A stretch of DNA of 64,000 nt from Fomitopsis serialis. Taxonomy: Eukaryota; Basidiomycota; Agaricomycetes; Polyporales; Fomitopsidaceae. A model generated the notes under the pieces. That model made no database searches and was not told the DNA's origin. It saw only the letters and a program-made list of their open reading frames with translations. Below, in pieces: positions 22,942-34,454 of the stretch. The stretch lies in the NCBI RefSeq assembly GCF_022376445.1, contig NW_025954971.1, positions 186,001 to 250,000 on the forward strand, written 5' to 3'. The position numbers were made by a program, and so were the translations under genes. The first letter of the stretch is position 1. Each line of letters starts with the position of its first letter.

Positions 22942-25060
22942 GATGAGGTCGAAGACGGTGCAGATAACTTTGATAAGTTTATAGCACATTTATGCCGGGT
23001 CCTGACCTTCCGTCCGAGTCCGTGCTCAAGATACCCGACCTTGACAGGGCCAGACTTATGAGGGGGGAGAGTACCGTCTGCACCGAACTAGTACGTACAA
23101 CCATTGCTCTGATGTACCTTGAAGGGTATCACTGACGGGATTTGTGAACAGTGCAGAGTCGCTCAGACAATCTTCGACAACTGTCCCCACGGCGAGAAGC
23201 TGGTTGCATGGAAAACGCGCGACCACCCAGACTCCAGCGATCGCAACGACTATTCAGCACAATCTAGAGTCGACGTCTCCTTCTACCCAGCGGACGATGA
23301 CGCCAAGGCAGACTATGAGCGCAGGATGGGCCAAGACGTGTTCGGGGCGTCTATTCGCTGGGCCTGGATATCGTTGCTCGTGGAGATCGAAAAAGCATCA
23401 TAATGCGCCTTCAGCTTCGCCAACATGGATTTATGCAGCAAACGGCGATTCTGAGCAGCACAATGAAGGCAATGGCGACGTTGCCGAAAACGCTGAGGAC
23501 ACTTCGGAGTCCAAAAGCACGACGTAAAGCCGCTGGAACCGATACCGTTTCTGCCGGCTGGGTCGGATGCGAGTGCGGCCTCACCCAAATGGCAGACTAT
23601 GTCGCGAAGGTATTTAGGAGGCAGCACCGGCTGCATGTCTTCACGCTTTTCGTCTACAAAGGCCAGGCTCGCGTCGTTCGCTGGGACGCGCCGGTGCCAT
23701 CGTCTCTACGTCGATCGACTTCGGAGAGGACCCGTCGCTACTCCACCTGGCATCTGGCGATACGCGTGTATGAACCAGGAGCAGCGCGGCTTCGACCCAA
23801 CTGTGGTTCGGTCACGAAGAAAGAAATCACTGGTATGTGGGGTTGTAGCGCGCGAATGGGTGGGCCGACCTGTGCCGTCACGATGCCCTCGGACAGCCTG
23901 GGTGGCCGGTCTACAAGATCCAGATGCAGCCCGCCGACCTCGTAGACCAACACGACCTGCAGCCCATCATCGACGATATCCGACAGGATGTGGATTCCGA
24001 TAAAGGCGATAGAAATGCGTCCTCCGACCAGGCATGCTTATCGTAGGCAAGCGTTATTCCGCCACTGATTTCTCACGGACGAGGGACGAAGTGTTACATC
24101 GCCTACGAGGTATCGCGCAACCGCCTGGTCTTTCTGAAGGACTACTGGCGCTCTAACACCCACACGACGAAACCTGAGGGCGAGGTACTGAAGGAGTTGA
24201 GAGCTGCTGGTGTACAGAGCGTGCCAACGCCTGTGGCCGAAGGGATGTGCTGTCAACGTCGGGCAGCATCCAAACGACGCTCACGCAAGGATTGCTGCTA
24301 GAGACGAAAAGATTGAGCGTCGGCCCCCCACGGCCCTGCAATATCACTATCGCTTGGTCATCAAAGAAATTGGCCGTCCTCTAGACACATTCAGCAGCGC
24401 ACTGCAACTCGTCGAAATCATCTATGACGTGCTCGAAGGTCGGTGTCGTGTTTGTCAGTGACGCACTCTATGTCTCAATCATCGTCGCAGCGCACAACAG
24501 GCTTGGGAGAAGTAATACCTGCATCGCAACATCAGTGTGGGTAACATTCTCATCCTCGACTACCGTGACAAGGCCGGTCAATGGCAGATTCTGGGTATCT
24601 TGATTGACTGGGATCTATGCAAGTTTGTGGATTATCTCAGACAATGTCGCGTCCTGGGCGTACAGTAAGTCTCGAGGCGTCATATTGCGGTACGAAGTGG
24701 CTAACAGTCTGAGGGCTCTCAGGGCACGTGGCAATTCATGTCTGCCAGCTCCTCCCCTGACAAGGAGCATGAGGTGTCAGACGATCTCGAATCCATCATA
24801 CACGTTCTTCACTGATGTGTCTTCGGTTCTTCCGACACAGCTTCACCGTACACCTAACCAGCTGCGACTACATGTGGCTGCCATGTACGAGGGATACGAC
24901 GTTGGAAGGATAACCGAAAATTGGCGGCGTGACGAAGATGTGCTCATGCGAGCGGGATCTACTTATTTCTCTTCGAGGCCCGCAACAACGCCCTCGGTAT
25001 GCTCCTGAATAAGCTGCTTCCATGTGTCAGGCGCACTAGCCCAAGAGGACCAGCCTAAGC
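22942..25060 (+). pseudogene. FunK1-type kinase, copy 3 (decayed)
   Basis: Homology to copies 1 and 2 runs in order: RSKT near 22945, MPGPDLPS, CRVAQTIFDNCPHGEKL, IRWAWISLLVEIE, MADYVAKVFRRQHRLHVFTL, RVVRW, NQEQRGFDPTVV, HYRLVIKEIGRPLD, the catalytic loop region, LIDWDLCKF and GTWQFMSA. The frame is broken many times, for example around 23400, 23700-23760, 23900 and 24040. The exon after the intron at 24440-24492 has a frame change and a TAA just before the catalytic loop, and the catalytic Asp codon reads Asn (HRN for HRD). The C-terminal lobe is degraded. It is clearly a dead kinase gene, lying between G0 and the HPM1 fragment. Confidence 0.85.
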
Positions 25061-25319
25061 AACAATACTGGACTCTGACTCGGACAACGAAGATGAACCA
25101 TGTCGCCTCATTGCCCAAGCCCGGGAGGATGCTAGCGTTCCGATGGCCCCTATGGCCCCGCTACCGGCCCGGCCAACACCAACTCTGACGCTCTCCAACC
25201 ACACGGTCATCCTCGATATCGTTGGGAAAGCTCTTACGAAGGAAGATAACTCCTGGCACTCCATTGAGATGACGACGGACCAATTCGACACCTACAAGCA
25301 CCCCGTACAGCGACGCAAT

Positions 25320-25812
25320 CGGGAGCGCTCGAGCTCATCGCCGCATCCCTCGCATCCCTCAAGGAGCACCACATCACCATCCGCTTCTTCTCCGGCTCCC
25401 GGGAGGCCTTCGACGTCGAACGCGCAAGCGGCCCCTTCGACGTCGTGCTCACCTCCGAGACGATCTACCGTCCAGAGAGCCTGCCTGCGCTCGTCCGCGT
25501 GATGCGCGAGGCGTGTGCTCAGGAGCGTACGGGAGGCCTGGAGGAAGAGACGGCGCGGATGGTGATACGTGACGGACCTGACGTGGACGAAGGCGCGGAC
25601 GTGCCGTACTTGTGTCTGGTCGCGGCGAATCGCGTGTACTTCGGCGTTGGCGGCGGCGTGGCGTAATTCGTCAAGGTGGTCGAGCAGTACATTAGCACAA
25701 GCGCAGTGTCGTGGCATCTCCAGGAGGCTCCAGCGAGGGCGAAGGTCGAGACGGTCTGGGAGCGTACTGAGGGCGTCAAAGGATCGTCATGCGCGTGACA
25801 TGGTGATAACAT
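25320..25812 (+). pseudogene. Fragment of an HPM1-like histidine methyltransferase gene
   Basis: This stretch matches the C-terminal exon of the HPM1 gene at 49.2-49.7 kb in reverse orientation. Shared blocks include LIAA-LASL-EHHITIRFFSGS, REAFDVERASGPFDVVLTSE, TIYRPESLPALVRVMREAC, VPYLCLVAA and RVYFGVGGGVA. Right after GGGVA the fragment has TAA where the intact gene has a Glu codon. Near 25780 a single base is missing in an A run relative to the intact gene. Homology stops near 25320 and 25812. The SAM-binding motif I and the N-terminal exons are absent, so this is a partial duplication without methyltransferase function. Confidence 0.9.
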
Positions 25813-26380
25813 GCGAAGCGAGCCAAAAGCGAGCAGTGCGAAGTCTCTGGGGTATCGCAGTTCTCAAGTACGTCTATATGTACGACTCATGAGCCCGAAT
25901 ACTCAGCGGCAGTCGCGAATTGAACCTCTATCGATGTTCCGCAGGACAGTCGCAGAAGATTAACGTAATGCACCGCGCAGTGAGGTGCCGCGAGAAGTCC
26001 ACTGAAGTACGTGATCAACGGAGCTTCGTCCACGCGCCGTCCCGTGGCATTCTCTTCTCACTGTTCAGTCTCGAATGACTCAACTATCATGGCCCTGAGG
26101 TCCTCTTCACGGTTGTTGCATGCAGTTGCGGAGTATGGTAAGTAAGTTACAAGATGCGTGCGCAGTAACTCGAAGGCATGCACGGCTGCCTTCAGCGCCT
26201 AACCCCACGAGATTAGGAAACATTCATCTGCATACAGAAGCCTGTAAGGCTGTCGAAGCAGCACGCCAGCAGTGGATACACGTGGGGATATGCTCGCAAC
26301 GGTTATATCTAGACGCCGCTTGGTGTACTCGTATTCGGTCTTCACCTACTCGTCCACAACTCCCCATATTGCTATACGCG
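25813..26380. other. Intergenic region upstream of gene A
   Basis: The region is about 570 bp and includes the likely 5' side of gene A. No convincing exon was found before the ATG at 26381. Confidence 0.4.
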
Positions 26381-27755
26381 ATGAAACGGACGCCTCCGCC
26401 ATGCTGCGCTACGTGCAGTCAGACGTTCTGGACGTTTGACGAGTACCAAGTGCATGCGTCAGCCCTAGGGCATGTCTTCACAAAGACGCCGACTGTCGTC
26501 GTAGCCCCTCTGGGTGTCAAATGCGATCTACGTGATGTTTGGGTTGAATCGAATACCTCATTGAAGGAACATTGCAGAGACTCGTCTATTCACAAACACG
26601 ACCCGATATCACCACAGCGTACCCCTTATGAACATCCATCTTGCTCCCCGTGTAATGAGGAATTCAAGGATAATGCTGCGCTAAACGAGGTGCGGTGCAT
26701 CAATCACCTTGCGTTGGGTGACTCAACAGTGATTGTTCCGTGGTTGTAGCACATGAAGGAAGCTCACAGCTGGACAATCTGCTCGTGCAGTTTGATGGTC
26801 ATTCGCAGCTCTTTAAAGGAGCATTTCAGTCGTTCCGATTTTCACCCGTCATGTGCAATTTGTTTTGAATCGTTCGAGCACCGTGACGAACTCTCAGAGG
26901 TTGGACATCAGGTTTTGACGTCGATGCACAGAACACTCATCTCCGACTCCTCGTCCAGCACGCCCACTCTTCAGGCCATGTACAGCCTCCACGTCCGCGA
27001 GGTGCAGTCACAGCCAAGGAGGGACGGCACTGCTTCAATGCGGCTGTCAATTCGGGTCTAAGGCCGACCTCACCAAGCATCTCAGGGACCCTACCGCTCA
27101 CCCACGATGCTGGCAATGTGGTATGGTATACTCGGATAGGACGACACTCCGTAAGGTATGCATTCGGGCGATGTGTTGAACCCGGGCGGTGACCGATACC
27201 GTCTCTTTTCTCGGCTGTGCCAGCATACAGAACAGTTTCCACGAACTCAGTCTTTTGCAAATGTCACTTCCGAGAACTCAAATGTTAATTATTGCGGTCT
27301 GGACAATACACTGGAGTCGAGTGTTCAAGTTGCTTCGGCATCCGATGTGACTGTAGCATCAGGAAAACCCTCCTTGAAGAATAACAACGAATATCGTATT
27401 ATTACGGCGAAGAACGAGTAATTGTAGCCATTCGTACATTCGCTGCAGTAGTGCTTTATTCGCTATGGTCCGGAGGTCGACTTGCGAATAACACGATATT
27501 CATGCCGAATACAGCCACACTTCCCCATCATTATATGGATCATTCCTTTTATTCTTGGAGTTCATAACACAGTCTGCACACAGAAATAGGTATGAGGAAA
27601 CATTTGATGTATCATTTGTCGGCAATCCAAGACATTACAGTGGGTACAACTCGTAGGCAAGTACTACTTCTAACATATACATATATTACTTGTCCACTAC
27701 TCGTCATCAACACCTATGCATCATGTAGCACTCAGTGCTTCAGCCAACACCTGAT

Positions 27756-28500
27756 CTATTCAACCTTGCGAACCTTGTCTGCGTGGAACTCCCGAGCTTG
27801 ACCCGTACGACTGGGTAGGAGAGCGGCAGGTGGTAGCGTGGACTCGGAGGCGAGTGGGTATGGGCGGCCGAGGGCGTCTTTCGTGTCGACGATGGAGCTT
27901 CGGATGCGGAGCTTGTTCCGCACGTTGAACCTGGGGACGCGGAGTTAGTGGTCATGAGCACATCAGGGAGGGGGAGACTTACATCGCAAGGAAGGAGTTG
28001 ATGTAGACTGTGGGGAGGATTAGGGTTGGGATAGTTTTGGGAGGGAAGGCGGACGCACGCTTAGTGAGCATCAACTCGACGCTGATGGCCGCGAACGTCG
28101 TAGGCAGCGCGGTCATCTGCGGCAGAAGGCGGAGTCAGAGGTGGGTACATACGTGTTTAGAGATAACGCACCGCGATGATCGCTGTCAGCGAGCATAGAC
28201 TGTGCAGGGGTTCGACGTTCAGCAGGACACTCCGGATTGTCAAAGGAGGGGTGCCGTACCTCGTGATCACGCCCGTGTTCTGCGTGTAGAGCATCAACAC
28301 AGTGATGGTTGAGTCTATGCTGTTGCAACACACCAACGGAGACAGCGAGAGCGCGATGATCGCGTCAATGAGGGTTGCCACGCCGAGGGGGAGGTACGTG
28401 ACCCACTGTCCGGACACTGGGTGAGCACTCTTAACCGTGCGACGCGTACCTGATTCGATTAGGTCGGTGTAGGACTCAAACTGCAGGCTGCAGCAATGGG
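27756..28500 (-). pseudogene. DUF6534 membrane-protein gene fragment carried by E1
   Basis: On the minus strand several short exons can be joined across consensus introns. They read SYTDLIES, then WVTYLPLGVATLIDAIIAL, TITVLMLYTQNTGVIT, LCSLTAIIA, TALPTTFAAISVELMLTK, YINSFLAM and FNVRNKLRIRSSI, with a stop at 27756-27758. This is the C-terminal half of the DUF6534 family of basidiomycete seven-helix proteins. The expected membrane helices 5-7 and the N-ARN-like motif (NVRNKLR) are present. The N-terminal half was not recognised. Introns are retained, so capture happened at DNA level. It is not expected to make a complete protein. Confidence 0.75.
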
Positions 28501-28619
28501 AATACTGATTGGCGGCAGGCGGGAGAGGTATGCGGGAGATGCGTCCATCTCGTAGCAGAGCACTTGCAGATGACGTCGGCGGGATGCGACGCAGTGGGCG
28601 AGAGGGTCTCAGGGCGCGC

Positions 28620-28830
28620 TGGCAGGTGGACGGGCAGGCGAGCGGGCGGGCGGGTAGACAAGAGCGGGTAGACGGGCGAGAGTGGGCAGGCGAGCAGGCG
28701 GGTGAACTAGCGAGTGAGCTGGCAGGAGAGTGAGTGTGCCGGTGAGCAAGACGGCGAAGACGATGGCAAACAGACAAGAGCAGGTGGGCGAGCGAGCTAG
28801 TGAGAAGACAGGCGGGCGAGAAGACGGGCG
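28620..28830 (-). repeat. Degenerate GCGGGCGAG array in E1 (left)
   Basis: Loose units with the core GGGCGAG or GGGCAGGCGAGC recur across this stretch. They are the reverse complement of the array at 29870-30170. Confidence 0.6.
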
Positions 28831-29869
28831 GAACGCACTGAACGCGTCATGCGTCCACCGAGCGGGATGGGTCCGAGGAGCCGCGCACGGGCCTTCTCAT
28901 GCCTCCTCGATGGCACCTTAGACGGCCTGGCCAGCGAGAGCTTCTTCGGGGATGACGGCCGGGTCGATGGGAAGAAGGACAGACGGGGGGAGGCGACTTG
29001 TGCGGGCGAGAAGGGCGGGCGAGCGTATGCTCGCGTGCGCAAGTGGGCGAACGACTCACCTGTACTAACCCTGCCAGGGCCCGCCTCCCCCAACACCGTG
29101 TTGCCATTGCTTCTCCGTCGTGTTTCGTGTGTGGCTTAACGCTACTGCGCATCGTTGACGTTGAGCGCAGCGTTGAAGTTGAGTCGATGCGGACGTGGAG
29201 GTTGCGGGCAAGTCGCGAGAAGTGCTAAGCGCCTCAGCCACGACACGTCACGCGCGCTCGCTGGACTTTGACTCTCCAGTCTCACAGTCCGCCTTCACAG
29301 TCAGCCCGCTCCTCCCTGTCTGCTTCGCTCTCACTTCAAGTTGCCCACCGCCGATCTCCAGTACGGACCTGTGGACCCGTCCGCAAGAGATGGCGTGTGC
29401 ATCGGACCACCACGCGGCTCTAGATCGCGCTGTACGCGACCGTAACGAGCCCCAGCGACACGCCAAGAGCGTCGCTGGACGCTCGCGAAGGGCTGACGTG
29501 CAGCGAGGAATGCGGGTTGCGGCCAGCAGGGCCAGCGAGTCAGGCGAGTACACCGCTGTTTACCTCGACTCCGAGAATGCCCATCAAGGACAAGTGGATG
29601 GAGTCGAACACAACAGAGACGGCCCCGGCGCACGTTTGCCCAACGAGCACAAGCGCATACGGATACGGCGCGCACTGATACGACATCGGCCAGCTCGCTG
29701 CACACCAGTACGATGTGCCCAAGCCTGATACAACACAGCCCATCGAGCAGGACCGCGATGAGCAACAGCCTGCCAGGCACTCAGTGCGGCGTGCAAAAGC
29801 CCGCCGAGCATCAGCGCGCGTAGGCTTGCTGAGGAAGGGCACGCCACGACGTCATCTTACTGGTTTGTC

Positions 29870-30170
29870 TGCTAATTCGCTCGCTCGCGCGCTGACTCGG
29901 TCACCCGTTCTCGCCCTCGCCCCCTGTCCAGCTCGCCCATCCGCTATTCCACTCGCCCGCCGTTTCCCGCGCTCGCCGCCCCCCTCGTCTGTTGTCAAAC
30001 TCCCTGTCGCTCCCCTCGCCGCTGTCCTGCTCGCCCACCATCTCGTTATACCCGTCGTCCCTCACACTTGTCTTCCTCTCACCTGTTATTTCCCTCGCCG
30101 TCTTGCTTACCCACCATTCCACTTACCCGCCATTCTGCCTGCCTGCTGTCCCGCTCGCTCGCCGTCTCAA
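29870..30170 (+). repeat. Degenerate CTCGCCC array in E1 (right)
   Basis: About fifteen loose units of 14-20 bp resembling CTCGCCCGCCRTTCC recur. The orientation is opposite to that of the left array. Confidence 0.65.
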
Positions 30171-31290
30171 TTGCCTATGTGGACCTTGTATCTGCTGTGG
30201 TGGATTTGTACCCGGGTGGGTATGTGCACGGGTCGAGCCTAGGATACGCATAGGTATACCTGTGCTTGGCCACAGATGAATGACTCCTGTAGTACTAACT
30301 TGTAATGATGTAGTCTAGACCCTTGGGCTTAATACTATGCAGTCCACGATTTTATAGACAATATGTACCCAGTGATACGAATATATGCAAATTATTGCAC
30401 ATGCGAGAAACAAGTACTGACTTCGGAATAATACTCGCGAATACGAGAGGCGTGATGCATTGGATTCATAATGGCAAAGTATTATTGAGTGTTCTGCCGT
30501 GTTCTGTGTATTATCGACAATTTTAGAACATTACCACGAATTACGGAAAGAGGGTTTTCCTGATGACTAGAGACGTCCACTCCTTCTGTAAGCCAATTCA
30601 AAATACTGTCTTGCTATGACTTGACGCTGATAGAGTGCTACAGCTCATAGCTACCCCGGAACCAGCGCCCGCCACTTCAGGTTCTCAGTCAAACGATGGT
30701 AAGCACATAATTAGACGTTGTACAATGAACAAACAATCTCAAGTCGCGGCAACGACAGTCACTGAGTCATCTGTAAACCCCACGGTGACCCCTAGTGACC
30801 AGTCCGTTGTTACTGAGACGACACCAATGCCTTCCCAGGCAGCCATGGCTTCAAACGTATCTTGGCTCACAAGGGGCGCTGCAAAGGAGTGGTGCGACAG
30901 TGTTGAATGCGAACTTTGTAGAGTGTGGTATGTTGGCGATGGCGAGCTAGTTCGCCATTACCTCCGTTCCGTGTACCATCCCAGATGTCAGCCTTGCAGT
31001 GTCACGTTCGAGGGCCCCTCTGAACACAATAAGGTGAGTTTCGCAGTTCTTCATGGGATGACTTCTCAATTCGAATGTCGATTCGGATAGCACATGGTAT
31101 TGGTCCATGGCGCCAACGGGTGCAAGGGATGCTATCGCATATTCCCAACGGAAGCCGCCCTGCAGAAGCATTACAAGGACATACCTGATCATCGGAAGGG
31201 TCCTGATTCTGTGCCCGAGCACAGCATATTACCTGTACCAGAGGTGAGATCTTCGTGAATGACGATCTGATGTGCATTGACGATGATATG

Positions 31291-34200
31291 CATCAGGAAA
31301 AAACCCTCCCGTGAATGCGCCATAATGCACTGTTATTCTGCGGAATAGACAGTAATGACGTATGTTCCCGAGTTTTTTGAGAATAGCTTTTGTTAGCTAG
31401 TCCCCTCTCTTTCCAGTACGAATGCATAAGTAATATGGTGCATTCCGGAGCATGATCCGCTATTACTGTCTCATTGACTCGTAGTATTTTGCTAGTAGCA
31501 TATTCCCTCGATGCTATGACAGACTTTACAGTTGATTGACAGCACGAATTGAGATTGAGCAACATTCAATTCATTGGGTGATACACTACGGAGCACAAAG
31601 ACGCAAGGGTACTATACAGGCAGTACTGGGAATGGTATGTGATTACGTCTCGATTGTTCGAATCTACTCATCGGGTATATCATGCCAGTCCTATAAAGGC
31701 AAGGGCTGCGAATGAAGTAGCATGAGCTGTGCATACTAGTGACGAAACTACTAACCGGGTATTAGACGAACTCGCCCACATGCGCATACGACTCGGCGGC
31801 AGGCTCACAATCATGCGTAATGTCGATTCATCGACGTGTTCGGTGTGCGCGATGCTGAGAACACGTGAGGTAGCTTGTATCTGGTCGTGGCTTCGAACAT
31901 CGCTGACACAGGCCTGCTACAGAGCTTCCTCTACTATCGGCTGCGTCATCCACGCAAGGAACATCCGGATTGCCAGGCCTCTCGAGGACGCGGAGGGCGG
32001 CTGCGTGGAGCGTTGCGCACCAACAAGCAGGCAGGTTCGCAGCCAGGCGGGCCATCATCGTTGCAATGGTTGGGCGACAAGAGCGAGCGTCCGTGCGAGT
32101 GGAGCATCGCACACGTGGCAGTACTAGTAGAGCCATTTGGCAGACACGGCGAGAAGGATGGAGAGGAGGAAGATGTGAGCAGTGTGTCGGTCCGACTCGG
32201 GCCAGCTCTGGACTGTAGGCACTCACTCCGTGAACGGATCAGATGCGTACATCGTAGGCGAGCGAGACAGGCAAGATGACAGTACCTTGCCCACACAAGT
32301 TGGTACACGACAGTAGAGCCCCTGTATGCCAGCATGCAAGATTCACGTATACATGTCAGCAGGATTAAGACGGACAAAATGTTCTACGCACAACTTGTTG
32401 GACTGGAGCCCCATGTGGAGTCTACGCAGCAGCTAGCTGAGAGCGAGCGAGGTAAGGGCACGAGCGGCGATGCGTAGCACATCTGTGGTGCTCAACTGGG
32501 AGTGGTAGGAGGCCGTTCTGCATGGCAACAGCAGCTATGGGGTGGCATTTACTTGATGGAGGTTGGAGCGGCAGCGTGCGAGTAACGTGAATGTGGGCGG
32601 GTAGTTGACTCGACAGTTGACAGAACGTTGAGTACTGAGTACTGAGCAAGTGGACGCTCGAGAGTCGACGTGGCGTTGTAGCGACGTGGTCGATCAAGAT
32701 CAAGTTTAGGGCAGGTCGTAATCTGACTCTGCGTAGTGGCGCCGTGTCTCTTGTCTCTGCTAGTCTCTTCCTCGCGATCCTCAACGCCCGATGTAGTACT
32801 ACGCAACAAGCCCGCTGACTTGACAGTAGACGGATGCGCGGGAGGATACGTGGCTCAGGAGCCTCGCGAAAGGATGAGCACATGGTACGTACCTGCTGTC
32901 CATTTCACGACAATCTGTCTGCCCTTCCAGCCCCGCATCCCAACGCAATCCCAATGCGCGTCGTGCTCAGACGGCAGCTCGGGTACACCGTCGGCGTTCA
33001 TCGGATACTCCAGCATGATCAAAGATCGCAGCCCACGTCGTGCTGTACCGCGCTGGGACAGCTAACCATGACAGTCGGTACGTCCCTGTTGGTGTGTGTG
33101 TACCCGTTCTGACAACCATTGGCAGCCCGTGACCTCGATCCCCCGCGCGCATTTGCAGAGCAAACGCCTCCGAGCACTGTTGCCCGGTACGTGACGGTCA
33201 CAGAGGTCTCCCTCTCCCTCTCGCACTCCTTATCTCTGCTGACTCCTCTGCACGCCACCGTCTCAGCTCCCTCGCCCTGCCCATCACCCGGCCCGTGCCT
33301 CAGAAGCAGGCCACGCATCGCGTCACGGTCAGAATGTACCTTCAAAAAGGTCAGTGCGTGTGCTTCCGTTGTGACCACTAACCTCGTCGTGTCCGCACTT
33401 TTGGTAGTCAGCTCAAACGCGCGTCGCAGCCCATTTCGAATAGGTGAGTGAACACACGAGCCTGTTGGTACTGAGGTGGACGGGCAGACAGGCGGTTGAG
33501 TAGTGCGAGAGAGGACGGGCTAACCACGGGGAAAACAGGTAAGTGGGTGATTGTATATGCTGTTGTTTGTGCTGACGAAGGTGTTCATTCCGCCAGCATT
33601 ACCTTCAGCACCAGCATTTGCTTGTCTATCCACCCGCCGCTTTCTTCTGTCCGTGCTTCCTCTCTTTCGCCCGCGCTTCCTTTCGCCCGCGGTCGCACGG
33701 CCTTTCGCACACCCGCTCGCACGGCCTTTCGCCCCGCCTGCTCGCCCGCCGCCCAACTGCTCGCGCTCCCTCGGCAACACGCATGGCGACCGGCAGCATG
33801 CACTGTGACGAAGACCACCACAGCCGTGCCCGCGTTCAACACGAGGATGGACTGACACCCAGCAATGCAACACGAGACGAACGTACCTATGCATACTCGC
33901 AGCATGACGACGACCCGCCCGCTCGCGCCATCTCGTCGTGCTCGCATGCGCGAGCCTTCGTAATGGTGACCATTGCCTGTGCGGCTGTGCCGGATGACTC
34001 GGATTCGCTCGTAAAACTACCGCAGATAGCGGAAACTCCGGCGCATACCGCACTTTCAGCAGTCAGGGTTGGTGATGACAACTGTCAGGCTGCACGAGAA
34101 GTACGTCCTACTCGAGGTGTAGCTTAAATAATGCAATATATCTTGTTACGAAGGGTCTACGAGTACATTGCATACACCTCAATGTTCTTGCGTCCTTTGC

Positions 34201-34454
34201 CTGAACGACTGATTCTGGCAATTACGTGGCTTCTCGTGCCATATGAGTATTTCTAGCTCGTAGCGAGAACTCAGTAGCATGTGCTCGTATTGCATTGTAT
34301 TACGAACAGATTACGAATGTATGCACAGACGGTGTGTACAGTAGTGAATAATGCTGTGAATAATGTCAGAATAGTGGAGTATAATTTGGATGCTGCGTAT
34401 TGTCGAGAATGTGAGCCAACACACCGTAATTCTCCGGAGAGGTTTTTCCTGATG
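31291..34454. mobile_element. Element E2 (3164 bp), inverted twin of E3
   Basis: The left end reads CATCAGGAAAAAACCCTCC and the right end GAGGTTTTTCCTGATG. Every position pairs with E3 on the opposite strand with a constant coordinate sum of 76190, so the two copies are the same length. Only two base differences were noticed. No transposase, integrase or reverse transcriptase motif was recognised in any frame. E2 lies in a probable intron of gene A, just after a GTGAGA donor. It is a non-autonomous element of the same family as E1. Confidence 0.9.

Larger units (their letters stand above)
27357..30565. mobile_element. Element E1 (3209 bp), CATCAGG terminal inverted repeats
   Basis: The left end CATCAGGAAAACCCTCC and the right end GAGGGTTTTCCTGATG form an inverted repeat of about 15 bp. 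The outer 300-500 bp are A/T-rich and the core is G/C-rich. No transposase frame was recognised, so it looks non-autonomous. The right end shares sequence with E2 (TCGAYAATACRCAG inside the end), which groups them in one family. The core contains a DUF6534 gene fragment and two degenerate arrays. Flanks do not give a clean target duplication. Superfamily is undetermined. Confidence 0.8.

Noticed and set aside
28700..30200. A CRISPR-like or tandem-repeat array in E1
   Set aside because: The units are degenerate and of variable spacing, with no constant repeat or spacer, and the host is a eukaryote.
31291..34454. Open frames of 80-180 codons inside E2 and E3 on both strands
   Set aside because: They lack recognised motifs, are low in complexity or overlap on opposite strands, and arise in G/C-rich DNA. 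No transposase signature was found.
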